Below are positions 1 to 8,111 of a stretch of 45,869 nucleotides of DNA, one piece after another; within the stretch, counting starts at the first letter, position 1, and each line of letters begins with the position of its first letter. Made by a program: the position numbers and the translations under genes. The stretch is from the NCBI GenBank assembly GCA_020832375.1, contig JAFIEW010000020.1, positions 1 through 45,869 of the forward strand, written 5' to 3'. Origin of the DNA: Cyclobacteriaceae bacterium. Lineage in GTDB: Bacteria > Bacteroidota > Bacteroidia > Cytophagales > Cyclobacteriaceae. A model generated the notes under the pieces. The model saw only the letters and a list, made by a program, of their open reading frames with translations, was not told the origin of the DNA and did no database searches.

Positions 1-52
1 CTGTTTCTTTTCAATGCGTATATCTATTGATGTAGTTATGCGGATAATCATA

Positions 53-328
53 TTATGTTATTAAGCTAATCATTAAAACAATCAAGCTAGGTAGAGAAAT
101 TAGAAACGTCACTAAAAACTGGGCTCTGATACTTTTTGTCCGCAGGTATTTCATTAATATATAAGCAAATACAATTGCAATAACAGATATTAAAGCATAG
201 ATCAAAAAGAAAACACGGCTATCGGGATATGCCCAATGATGTAATAAGACCATCGTTTGTAATAAAAAATAAAAGTTGACTGCAGTTAAAAGTTGGTTCA
301 ATCGTTTTTTTTCTTGTTTTTTGGGCAT
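53..328 (-). CDS. Small hypothetical membrane protein
   Basis: This 91-residue protein is not recognised. It starts with a very basic stretch (MPKKQEKKR), followed by about three hydrophobic segments at roughly residues 15-32, 40-60 and 69-90, which suggests a small inner-membrane protein with a cytoplasmic N-terminus. The ATG is at 326-328 and the stop TAA at 53-55. It is divergent from the tamB-like gene across a 296-base gap. No catalytic motif is visible. The alternation of hydrophobic segments and a charged loop looks protein-like rather than random, but a spurious reading frame cannot be excluded. Confidence 0.55.
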   Translation of the reverse strand: MPKKQEKKRLNQLLTAVNFYFLLQTMVLLHHWAYPDSRVFFLIYALISVIAIVFAYILMKYLRTKSIRAQFLVTFLISLPSLIVLMISLIT

Positions 329-624
329 AAGTCAGATATGAAAATAACATGCTGCATTTTATCATTAAATCGTTAATATAAGTGATTTTCTCTTTGCGGG
401 CATAGCCATATAATAAATTTTGTTATTCACATTGTCCTATCTAGGTTTATTTTTACTAGACCAGTTGCACTATTAATCATTGTAAATGGGCATTTGACAC
501 AATCTATTTCACAACTCTTGAAAATATATCACTCATATTCCGTTAAATTTATGATCGTAAATGTTCTATGTATAGAACATAATACGTTACGACAACTAAA
601 TTTTAAGCTGCCTTTTCACATAAA
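329..624. other. Divergent intergenic region before tamB
   Basis: AT-rich gap of 296 bases between the small membrane protein gene and the TamB-family gene. No convincing coding frame is seen. The only strong structure is the inverted repeat at 555-592. A near match to the Bacteroidota -7 element (TAAATTTA at 544-551, seven of eight) lies just upstream of it, but no TTG is at the right distance, so the promoter is not resolved. Confidence 0.6.
555..592 (+). promoter_or_regulatory. Inverted repeat upstream of tamB
   Basis: ATGTTCTA (561-568) and TAGAACAT (573-580) are perfect inverted copies around a 4-base centre. Outside them TCGTAA (555-560) pairs with TTACGA (587-592) across a one-sided six-base bulge. 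The element ends 32 bases before the TTG start of the TamB-family gene. It could be a dimeric repressor operator or a 5' UTR hairpin; the sequence alone does not separate these. Confidence 0.5.
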
Positions 625-3600
625 TTGAAATTTTTAAAGATAAAAAATATACTTAGGTTACTTTGGGCTAACACTAAAGCTTTTTTAATTGCTATCATAC
701 TGTTAGTAGCACTTCTTCCTTATATTATTCAAATTCCTTCTGTGCAATCGATTTTAGTAAGGCAGATTGAGTCATTTGCCTATCAGCAGACAGGAGCGAA
801 ACTGCATTTAAAGGGTGTTTCTTTTTCATGGAGAGCTTCTATCACACTTAAAGAATTTGAAATTGAAGATGAAAACAAGGCCATATTATTGGCATTTGAC
901 CAGCTTTATGTTTCTCTTGGCTTGTGGCCACTAACTCAAAAAGAGCTACAAATCCGACAAATACAGCTCGATGCTCTGCAGGCTAACATCTATGAATTAG
1001 AAGATGGAATTAGTAATTATCAATTTATTCTCGATAGATTCGAGCCTGACACGCTTGATGAAAAAGAGTCTACAGAAATTGATTGGAAGATTAGCCTAAG
1101 CAAATTTAAGCTATCTATCAATCCTACTCAGTTTCAATCGGGATCCTTAACTTTAAAGAGTCAATTGGATGAGTTACTCCTGAGCGATCTTTTTGTGGAT
1201 TTGAAGTCAAGTCAGCTTTCGGCGGGTCGCTTGAGTTTAGGTGGAATGAAAACAGTAGTTGACCTTTTACCCGTAGACAATGAAGAAGAAGTAAACCAGC
1301 CAAGTGATGAAAGCGAATCTTCACCTTTTTCATTTTTTGAAAGCCTGCCCGATTGGCAGTTTCACTTAGCTAGATTAGAGTTTGCTGATTGGGAAGTGCA
1401 AGTCAATCAGGAGGACAGCCTTTATTTCTCAGATTTGAATTTCGGATTGAAAGATATACGCTTAAAACCACAGCATCTCTCTCTTTTAGCGGATCATTTG
1501 TCTTTCAAGGAGACTGGCATGGGTATAGGTTCTTGGGAAAAGCTGGACCTTGAATTGAACTTAAATCCTACCCGAGCCTACCTAAAACTCGAAAAATTGC
1601 AAGCCCCCTTTTTAGATTTTGATGGGGATGCTATCGTTTTTTGGGAAGACTGGGAAAGTTTCGAGTTACCTAATATTACAGCCAACCTATCAATAGGTGA
1701 GCTGACGATAAATCCCTCATTACTACCCTTATTAGCAACTTTAGAAAGTATTCCACCACCACTTTTAGAGGGGAAATTATCTTTCTCTGGCAATGTATCC
1801 TTATCTCGATCTTCTGTCGTATTGCAAGGGTTTAACTTAACCCATCCGTGGTTGTCGATCAACAATATGGACTTGAGAACAAGAGATGTTTTTCAATCGC
1901 CTACTGACATGCTGTCTGTAAATGCTGAGAATATATTTGTTGAAGCACCCGAACTTATTCGTGCCTTTCAATTGCAGAATCAGCTTGATTTTAGAGCGCC
2001 GCTAGATCTTAATTTAAGAGCCGCTATGCAACGCGGGGAGCTTGCCGCATTATTAAATATCACGTCTAATGATTTGGGCTTGATCAATTTGGTAGCAAAA
2101 GGTAAAACCGATGGTGAAATGCAGGCTCGCCTTAAGTGGAAAAGTAGTGACGCTGGAAAAATAGTTGGTTTAAAAGCCTTAAATGAGCTTGAGTTGGATG
2201 CTATTGCACATATAAATTTAGGAGGGGAAAACTTTGAAGCTCCCATGCTAAAAGCGCAGTTTGCTCGGGTCAACTATGATACCTTACAATTTAAAGACCT
2301 TCAAATACATGCCAGTTATACGAGTGAGGAAATAAAAGCAACTGTTAAGCATCCTGAGGAGTGGTTCAAATTTCAAACAAATCTTATTTTTTATCCCGAT
2401 TTAGAGCAGCTTATTGCTCATTTAGATCTTCAAAATATTCAATTAGAAAAGATTTATAAGCCAGAACCTATAGAGCGTGTGGTGGCAAAGCTTGACCTGG
2501 ATCTACAAGGTTTTGACCCTGACTCTTTAGAGGGGTATTTATTTGTACATCAATTACATTTTTTCGAGAGCGAAAAAGAAAAGCCCTATCGGCTGGACTC
2601 TTTAGATTTCTCAATCTGTAGAGGAATGGACAATGACTTCTTAAGACTTTTTTCTAAATATATTGATATTGATATCAGTGGAAGCTATCAGACAGAAATC
2701 TTACCCGTAGCTTTGAAAAAAAGCCTTCAAACTTACTATCCCCTATATGACACGGCAAGTTATGATTCTATCAAAGTATTAGATCTTCCGCCTCAGCGCC
2801 TTGATGCTCAAATCAAAGTAAAATCCTACCCACCAATTTTGACTTATCTTATGGAGGATTTTCATGTGGCAGACTCTTTGGTGTTCAAAGCTCACTACAA
2901 TAGTGTCAATGATTCTATTGGATTGGCCACCTTTATTGATTCCTTGCGATATGCAGAGTATTCTGTGAGAGGCGTAGACTTAAAGTTGACTACGACAAAT
3001 CAATTGAATATTCATCTTTCGGTGCAAGACTATAATCAAGTAGAGCATTTGACTTTGCGCCCCATTGACCTTCAAGCATCTGCTCGAGGAGATTCGGTAG
3101 ATTTTTCTTTACTATTGGGTAATGAGAATACAGTAGACTTTGCTTACCTCAAAGGTTTTGTTGGGAGAGATTCTGAGTATAAAGATTTTTTTCTGCACTT
3201 CGATGATTCTTCAAAGCTGCAGTATCAAGAATTAGCTTGGGGGCTCAAAAATAAGTCGCCGATGATTTATAGACCGAATTATCTATATATTGATGAGTTT
3301 ATTATTCAAAATGGCCAACAGGAGTTGATATTACATACTGAAAATGAAGAACATACCAATCTTTATCTCGATTTGGTAGGTGTAAGCTTAGAAGACATAG
3401 GTAAGTTGTTTTTTCCAGATATCATGCTGAGCGGTGATTTAGCTTTGGATGCAAAAATTGAAAATTTATTTTCGCCTGAAATCATAGCTGCCGACCTTAG
3501 TATAAGTAAATTGAACTTATCAGAAGAGTATATTGGCGATTTAAAAGCAGATGTTTTCAAGGCAAATGATGATTCTAAGGCACTTACTTCTGGAGATTTA

Positions 3601-5418
3601 AGAGGACCTTCCGGTAGTTTACAATGGGATGGATTTTATGACCTGAACGATCAAGGCAGTGTGCTGCTTGATTTAAAAATTCAAGATTTTCAACTTTCAC
3701 CTTATCAAACGCTCGTTGATCAATATGTCCGTAATCTTCGAGGAGAAATTAAGGCTCAAGTGAATATTTCTGGTACTTTACAAGATCCAAAATATAAGGG
3801 TCAATTTCAATTTGAAGAGGGTACAGGTGCTTACATAAGAGCATTGGGCACTTCTTATAAACTCAATAACCAAAAGTTTGAGGTGTCCAATGAAGAAATA
3901 TATTTCCCCGATTTCTCATTGGTTGATTCTTTAGGTAGTAAAGCAACCCTAAGCGGTAAAATATTGCATAATAACTTTGATGATATCAATTTTGACCTAA
4001 GTCTACTATCGAAAAACTTCCGCTTACTGAATACCAACCGTAGATCAAACCCCGAATTTTATGGGCAATTACGAACGGCTACTGATTTATCCATAAAAGG
4101 CCCCCTAGATAGAGTGAAAGTCTCTGGTGGACTAAAAGCCGAAAGAGGTACAGAGGTAACTTTTTCTATGATCTCTCGACCGGAAGAAGTATTACAAGAA
4201 AGCTTCATTGAGTTTGTTAGCACAACTGCAGACAGCTTGAAACTACAACAGGAATCAAGCAATGATCCTGAGCGAATCCAATTGAGTGGTGTAATTCTAG
4301 ATTTAGATGTAGATATTGACGAACAAGCTTACTGTAGAATTTATATCGATCCAGCCAGTGGAGAGTACGCTGAAGTAAGGGGAGGGGGAAGTTTTAAATT
4401 GAGTCGTACTCTAGCCGGCGATAATAACTTGCAGGGGACTTTGCAGGTGTCTGAGGGCAAGTATCGGCTTCGCTTCATGGATGTGGTCACTAAAGAGTTT
4501 AGAGTTCGTTCTGGGAGCACGGTAAGTTTTGCAGGCAACCCTGAAGATGCAATACTTTCAATCAAAGCAATCTATGAACAAGATGCTTCAAGATACGATT
4601 TGATACAAAACGAAATTGACTTGATGACTGCCGATGAGATTCGAGCTGCTAGAAGAAGGCTTCCTGTCAATGTACTAATGACCATAGAAGGTACAATATC
4701 AGCACCTCAGCTTTCTTTTGATATTGAAATTCCCGAAGAGACGCAAAGTATGAGTGGCAGCGCAGTAACTGAGCAGCTCCGTCGCATTAGAGAAAACGAA
4801 TCAGCCATGCTGAAGCAGGTGTTTGGTTTGGTAGTTTTGGGTAGGTTTATTCCTCCTGACAATAATTTCGCCGCAGCTGGAGGGGGAGCTACGGACCGAC
4901 AGATTGACGCTAGTGTAAGCAGCTTCTTAACTAATCAACTCTCATCGCTCACTCAAGAGTACCTCGGCGGTGTAGAAGTTAGTGTAGAAATGGAAGCGCG
5001 TCGTTTTGATGGTGAGGGAGGAGGTATCGAAGACCGTGATCTTGGGGTACAGCTTTCTCGAAACTTTATGAATGACCGACTATCTGTCAGCGTAGGAGGT
5101 ACCACAGCTATGGGCGGAGGGCCTGGTGGACAGACAGACGACACCTTCGTATTTGGTGATATGGAGGTAAACTACCGAATTACCGAAACAGGAAGCCTGG
5201 TGGCAAGAGTATTTCAAAGAAATAGAAGAGATCTCACCGGCGAACAATTCATACAAGAAAGAGGTGTATCTCTCAAATATACGATGAGTTTTGACCGTGT
5301 GTTGAAGTCTCAGGAAATCATAGAGCAAGAGCGAAATGAAAAAAAATATAAAGAAAAACTTGACGAAGAGGGAAAAGAGGCTGACCCCTTAGATTTAATC
5401 TTAGATGATAAAAATTAA
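625..5418 (+). CDS. tamB: TamB-family translocation/assembly protein, TTG start
   Basis: A 1597-residue protein of the TamB/AsmA-like family, large envelope proteins that span the periplasm and are linked to outer-membrane protein insertion or inter-membrane lipid transport. The N-terminus is basic (KFLKIKNILR) with one membrane segment at about residues 19-37. A very long region of repeating beta-strand pattern follows (AsmA-like repeats), and the last ~450 residues carry the glycine-rich, beta-rich C-terminal TamB domain (DUF490 type), ending in a charged tail. The start must be TTG at 625: an in-frame TAA lies at 604-606 and the first in-frame ATG is some 200 residues in, after the membrane anchor. 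In Bacteroidota such genes are about this long. The family call is firm; the cargo is unknown. Confidence 0.88.
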   Translation: MKFLKIKNILRLLWANTKAFLIAIILLVALLPYIIQIPSVQSILVRQIESFAYQQTGAKLHLKGVSFSWRASITLKEFEIEDENKAILLAFDQLYVSLGLWPLTQKELQIRQIQLDALQANIYELEDGISNYQFILDRFEPDTLDEKESTEIDWKISLSKFKLSINPTQFQSGSLTLKSQLDELLLSDLFVDLKSSQLSAGRLSLGGMKTVVDLLPVDNEEEVNQPSDESESSPFSFFESLPDWQFHLARLEFADWEVQVNQEDSLYFSDLNFGLKDIRLKPQHLSLLADHLSFKETGMGIGSWEKLDLELNLNPTRAYLKLEKLQAPFLDFDGDAIVFWEDWESFELPNITANLSIGELTINPSLLPLLATLESIPPPLLEGKLSFSGNVSLSRSSVVLQGFNLTHPWLSINNMDLRTRDVFQSPTDMLSVNAENIFVEAPELIRAFQLQNQLDFRAPLDLNLRAAMQRGELAALLNITSNDLGLINLVAKGKTDGEMQARLKWKSSDAGKIVGLKALNELELDAIAHINLGGENFEAPMLKAQFARVNYDTLQFKDLQIHASYTSEEIKATVKHPEEWFKFQTNLIFYPDLEQLIAHLDLQNIQLEKIYKPEPIERVVAKLDLDLQGFDPDSLEGYLFVHQLHFFESEKEKPYRLDSLDFSICRGMDNDFLRLFSKYIDIDISGSYQTEILPVALKKSLQTYYPLYDTASYDSIKVLDLPPQRLDAQIKVKSYPPILTYLMEDFHVADSLVFKAHYNSVNDSIGLATFIDSLRYAEYSVRGVDLKLTTTNQLNIHLSVQDYNQVEHLTLRPIDLQASARGDSVDFSLLLGNENTVDFAYLKGFVGRDSEYKDFFLHFDDSSKLQYQELAWGLKNKSPMIYRPNYLYIDEFIIQNGQQELILHTENEEHTNLYLDLVGVSLEDIGKLFFPDIMLSGDLALDAKIENLFSPEIIAADLSISKLNLSEEYIGDLKADVFKANDDSKALTSGDLRGPSGSLQWDGFYDLNDQGSVLLDLKIQDFQLSPYQTLVDQYVRNLRGEIKAQVNISGTLQDPKYKGQFQFEEGTGAYIRALGTSYKLNNQKFEVSNEEIYFPDFSLVDSLGSKATLSGKILHNNFDDINFDLSLLSKNFRLLNTNRRSNPEFYGQLRTATDLSIKGPLDRVKVSGGLKAERGTEVTFSMISRPEEVLQESFIEFVSTTADSLKLQQESSNDPERIQLSGVILDLDVDIDEQAYCRIYIDPASGEYAEVRGGGSFKLSRTLAGDNNLQGTLQVSEGKYRLRFMDVVTKEFRVRSGSTVSFAGNPEDAILSIKAIYEQDASRYDLIQNEIDLMTADEIRAARRRLPVNVLMTIEGTISAPQLSFDIEIPEETQSMSGSAVTEQLRRIRENESAMLKQVFGLVVLGRFIPPDNNFAAAGGGATDRQIDASVSSFLTNQLSSLTQEYLGGVEVSVEMEARRFDGEGGGIEDRDLGVQLSRNFMNDRLSVSVGGTTAMGGGPGGQTDDTFVFGDMEVNYRITETGSLVARVFQRNRRDLTGEQFIQERGVSLKYTMSFDRVLKSQEIIEQERNEKKYKEKLDEEGKEADPLDLILDDKN

Positions 5419-5555
5419 CCGTGTTTTACTTTTAGTCTCTAGCGTTTTTTTACTGTTTTGTTTCGATTAGTTTTTATGCTTATCCCTTTGTTTGCACCTT
5501 AAATTTCAAAGGATGTATTAAGTATTAAAAGCGCTGAGGGCACTATATTGCAAAG

Positions 5556-5690
5556 CACAGGGTGAAGCCCTGTGAGAAATAGAAAGTATGCACTTAGCTC
5601 TGATAGGACGTCACAACCTAACAACTTGTGTCTTTTCAAGGCTCATATTTACTTAGGGCTAAGCTACAAAATGTCTATCTCAGACATTTT
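5556..5690 (+). ncRNA. Candidate structured RNA (unidentified)
   Basis: Stem 1 is CACAGGG/CCCTGTG (5556-5562/5568-5574), perfect, around a TGAAG loop. Stem 2 pairs CTTAGCTCTGA (5593-5603) with TTAGGGCTAAG (5653-5663), 11 pairs including two G-U. Inside it CACAA (5612-5616) can pair with TTGTG (5626-5630). Stem 3 is AAAATGTCT/AGACATTTT (5668-5676/5682-5690). The order suggests a folded transcript. I checked by eye for tmRNA, RNase P RNA, SRP RNA and known riboswitch cores and saw none of their conserved sequence. It could be a 6S-like or unknown small RNA, or a long 5' UTR of the methyltransferase gene. Strand is assumed from the neighbours. Confidence 0.3.
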
Positions 5691-5848
5691 CGTGCAAGCA
5701 TTTTTACTACTTTTGAATAAAAATTGTGCACTCATATTAATCAAGTATAGATTTTGTGATTTATTTATCAACAATTTAGCTGTTTTTAAGCATTCCCTAT
5801 TTATGTAATTATGCAGGTAAGCATATTAGTTTTTGTTTAATTCATAAA

Positions 5849-5855
5849 AAGGAGG
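5849..5855 (+). promoter_or_regulatory. Strong Shine-Dalgarno of the methyltransferase gene
   Basis: AAGGAGG at 5849-5855 is followed by 10 bases and the ATG at 5866. It decides between two nearby ATGs: the one at 5859 is closer, but opens an 11-codon frame. A seven-base match to the anti-Shine-Dalgarno is unusual here; the ribosomal and factor genes in the same window start without one. Confidence 0.7.
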
Positions 5856-5865
5856 CTAATGATTA

Positions 5866-6612
5866 ATGTCATTCCTAGAAAATGCTTTGAATAAAATAAT
5901 AGTACAACTACCTATGTTTCATGAAGATCTTCAAGGCTTAGCTTTAACGCATTTTTTTGAGAAGGGAAAGCCTTCTCATATTACATTGCACAATCACCTC
6001 TCGGAGACAGAGAAAATGCCTCTGGATGCCTTTTTTAGGTCGGAAAATGGTTTTAACGTATTAGAAAAGCTAGCATTGAGCAGATGTCAAGGCCGTGTTT
6101 TAGATGTAGGTGCTGGGGTGGGTGCACACTCGCTAGCATTGCAACAGGAGGGTAAGTCAGTTATGGCGCTAGAAAAAAGTGCCTTATGTTGTGATATCAT
6201 GACAAAAAGGGGAGTGGATCAGGTGGTATGTAAAAGTATCTATGAGTATCATCCCAATATAAAATATGATACCCTATTACTTATGATGAATGGCATAGGA
6301 TTAGCGGGGAAATTAGCTAATATGCAAAGCTTCTTACGCATACTCAAAGAACTACTTGCTCCCAATGGAAAAATTCTTTTTGATAGCAGTGATATCGCAT
6401 ACTTAGAGAAACAAGGCATAGAGAACCATGAGGCGGACTATTACGGTGAAGTAGAATTTCAGTATGCTTATAAGAGGATGCGAAGCGATTGGTTTCCTTG
6501 GATCTACATTGATAAGGATTTAATGGAGGATCAGGCTCATCAAGCAGGTTTCAAAATGGACATCCTTTTCGAAAGTGATGATGATCAATATTTGGCTGAG
6601 CTCAGCTTATAA
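5866..6612 (+). CDS. Class I SAM-dependent methyltransferase
   Basis: A 248-residue protein with a class I (Rossmann) methyltransferase core. Motif I is DVGAGVGAH at residues 80-88, the glycine-rich SAM-binding loop, followed by a second strand ending in ALEKS, where the acidic residue would contact the SAM ribose. A post-core segment reads PNGKILFDSSD (about residues 165-175), typical of strand 5. The first ~75 residues are a helical N-terminal part. The substrate cannot be read from sequence. It is a lone gene between a 447-base gap and a convergent terminator. Confidence 0.82.
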   Translation: MSFLENALNKIIVQLPMFHEDLQGLALTHFFEKGKPSHITLHNHLSETEKMPLDAFFRSENGFNVLEKLALSRCQGRVLDVGAGVGAHSLALQQEGKSVMALEKSALCCDIMTKRGVDQVVCKSIYEYHPNIKYDTLLLMMNGIGLAGKLANMQSFLRILKELLAPNGKILFDSSDIAYLEKQGIENHEADYYGEVEFQYAYKRMRSDWFPWIYIDKDLMEDQAHQAGFKMDILFESDDDQYLAELSL

Positions 6613-6613
6613 A

Positions 6614-6657
6614 AAACCGAAATATAGACCTTGAATCATCAAGCTATATTTCGGTTT
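6614..6657. terminator. Bidirectional intrinsic terminator, methyltransferase/frr
   Basis: A 14-bp perfect stem, 6614-6627 with 6644-6657, encloses a second 5-bp stem CTTGA/TCAAG (6630-6634/6639-6643). Read on the minus strand the stem runs into a T tract (complement of A at 6611-6616), so it is a good terminator for the pyrH-frr transcript; on the plus strand the T tract is short and it is weaker. It separates two convergent genes. Confidence 0.85.
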
Positions 6658-6686
6658 CTAAGTTGATTGTAAGAAAATTAAATGAC

Positions 6687-7247
6687 TTATATGGTCATAA
6701 TCTCTTTTTCTTTCTTTTCTAATACAGCATCCAACTTTTTAGTGTAAGCGTCTGTAAGTTCTTGAACCTTAGTTTCAGCTCTTTTCACCTCATCTTCCGA
6801 AGCGCCTTCTTTCTGAAGCTTTCTTAAAGATTCGTTCGTGTCTTTTCGAATATTTCTTACGCTAATTTTACCTTGCTCACACTCGGCTTTTACTTGCTTC
6901 ACAAGATTTGTTCTTCTTTCCTCAGTTAGTGGAGGGATGCTTAAACGAACTACCTCACCATCATTTTGAGGGTTCAATCCCAAATCACTGTTGATAATTG
7001 CTTTTTCGATTTCGCCGATAAGCTTATTTTCAAAAGGCTTAATGAGTAAGGTTCTAGCATCTGGCGTAGTGACACTCGCTACTTGATTGAGGGGTGTGTC
7101 AGCACCATAGTATTGCACGGTAAGTCCATCCAGCATATTAGGCATTGCTTTACCAGCTCTTATTTTGAGTACCTCCGCCTCAGTATGGCTTAGTGTCTTA
7201 TTCATCAACTCATCCGCCTCTTCTAGATGCATTTGTATTTCTTCCAT
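6687..7247 (-). CDS. frr: Ribosome recycling factor
   Basis: 186 residues, full length for RRF, which with EF-G splits the post-termination ribosome into subunits in the cytoplasm. The sequence has the classical three-helix-bundle pattern with RAGKA near residue 31, NPQNDGEVVRLSIPPLTEERR at about residues 92-112 and RNIRKDTNESLRKL in the C-terminal helix. It follows pyrH by 25 bases in the same direction, the usual order, and shares its terminator at 6614-6657. The start is the ATG at 7245-7247. Confidence 0.97.
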   Translation of the reverse strand: MEEIQMHLEEADELMNKTLSHTEAEVLKIRAGKAMPNMLDGLTVQYYGADTPLNQVASVTTPDARTLLIKPFENKLIGEIEKAIINSDLGLNPQNDGEVVRLSIPPLTEERRTNLVKQVKAECEQGKISVRNIRKDTNESLRKLQKEGASEDEVKRAETKVQELTDAYTKKLDAVLEKKEKEIMTI

Positions 7248-7272
7248 AGTAATGTATGTGTGTTAAGCTTAA

Positions 7273-7977
7273 TTATGTTATAAGTGTACCTACTTCCTCT
7301 CCAGCGATTAACTTAGTTAAGTTGCCACTAGTATTCATATCGAAAACAATGATGGGAAGGTTGTTTTCATGACAGAGAGTAAAAGCAGTCATGTCCATTA
7401 CAGACAATCCTTTTTGGTAAACATCTTGAAAACTTATGTTTGAATACCGCTCGGCATCGGGATTCTTCTCAGGATCTTCACTGTAAACACCATCTACTCT
7501 TGTGCCTTTTAAGACCACATCGGCTTGTATTTCGATGGCTCGAAGGCTAGCCGTACTATCGGTAGTAAAGTACGGATTACCGATACCAGCTCCAAATATT
7601 ACAATTCGCTTTTTTTCTAGATGTCGCACTGCGCGTCTACGAATAAATGGTTCACAAACAGATTCTATTTTAAAGCCAGACATCAATCGAGTGAACATGC
7701 CAGCCTTTTCTAGTGCACTTTGAAGCGCCATTCCATTAATCACGGTCGCTAGCATACCCATATAATCACCCTGGACTCTGTCGATTCCTGTTTTCTCGGC
7801 TTGCACCCCGCGATAAATATTGCCCCCACCGATGACAATCGCTATTTCAACACCCATGTCGTGTATAGTACGTATGTCATGGGCATATTGCTCAAGCCTT
7901 TTGCTATCAATACCGTAGTTTTGTTCACCCATGAGTGCCTCTCCGCTTAGCTTCAATAAGATGCGTTTGTATTTCAT
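7273..7977 (-). CDS. pyrH: UMP kinase
   Basis: 234 residues. UMP kinase phosphorylates UMP to UDP with ATP in pyrimidine nucleotide synthesis. It belongs to the amino-acid-kinase fold: KLSGEALMG at residues 9-17 and GGGNIYRG at 50-57 form the phosphate-binding parts, and DCT-type nucleotide-binding features lie in the second half ([11 protein letters not shown]). It is the first gene of a pyrH-frr pair; UTP feedback and growth-rate control are known for the family. carA of the same pathway lies 35 kb away in this window. Confidence 0.97.
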   Translation of the reverse strand: MKYKRILLKLSGEALMGEQNYGIDSKRLEQYAHDIRTIHDMGVEIAIVIGGGNIYRGVQAEKTGIDRVQGDYMGMLATVINGMALQSALEKAGMFTRLMSGFKIESVCEPFIRRRAVRHLEKKRIVIFGAGIGNPYFTTDSTASLRAIEIQADVVLKGTRVDGVYSEDPEKNPDAERYSNISFQDVYQKGLSVMDMTAFTLCHENNLPIIVFDMNTSGNLTKLIAGEEVGTLIT

Positions 7978-8049
7978 TATTTTCGATTTTTTGCCCCGTT
8001 AAGTACCGTATTTGTTTATTCCTGATTATTTGTAATCCCAATTTTTTTG

Positions 8050-8057
8050 CAAAGATA
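8050..8057 (-). promoter_or_regulatory. Putative -7 element of the pyrH-frr promoter
   Basis: On the minus strand the sequence reads TATCTTTG, an exact TAnnTTTG, 73 bases before the pyrH start. No TTG is found at 19-20 bases upstream; that position is in the T tract of the preceding terminator. The -33 element is therefore degenerate or absent. Confidence 0.5.
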
Positions 8058-8067
8058 TAAAATCCAT

Positions 8068-8099
8068 AAAAAAAGACGCTCTATAATTTAAGCGTCTTT
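8068..8099 (-). terminator. Intrinsic terminator after the biotin carrier gene
   Basis: Read on the minus strand: stem AAAGACGCT/AGCGTCTTT (8091-8099/8072-8080) with a 10-base loop, followed by T residues (A run at 8068-8074 on the plus strand). It lies 13 bases beyond the stop of the biotin carrier gene and just before the pyrH promoter element. Confidence 0.85.
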
Positions 8100-8111
8100 C
8101 AATCTTTACTT

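Larger units (their letters stand above)
5419..5865 (+). other. 447-base gap with several stem-loops
   Basis: There is no convincing gene here. A 78-codon GTG-started frame (5572-5808) has low-complexity, unrecognisable content and starts inside a hairpin, so it is not called. The gap contains three notable structures: a 7-bp stem at 5556-5574, a long-range stem 5593-5603/5653-5663 and a 9-bp stem at 5668-5690. An exact -7 element TACTTTTG lies at 5708-5715 but without a TTG at the expected distance. It may drive the methyltransferase gene downstream. Confidence 0.6.

Noticed and set aside
5572-5808. 78-codon plus-strand reading frame
   Set aside because: GTG start within a hairpin, no recognisable domain, composition as expected of AT-rich DNA, no start signal; structured-RNA explanation fits better.
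35-5829. Similar 20-mers TTATGCGGATAATCATATTA (about 38-57) and TTATGCAGGTAAGCATATTA (about 5809-5828)
   Set aside because: 17 of 20 identical, but both are AT-rich, only two copies were noticed and the contexts are unrelated; likely chance.
5419-5865. SAM or cobalamin riboswitch before the methyltransferase gene
   Set aside because: Stem-loops are present, but none of the conserved core sequences of these riboswitches could be recognised by eye.
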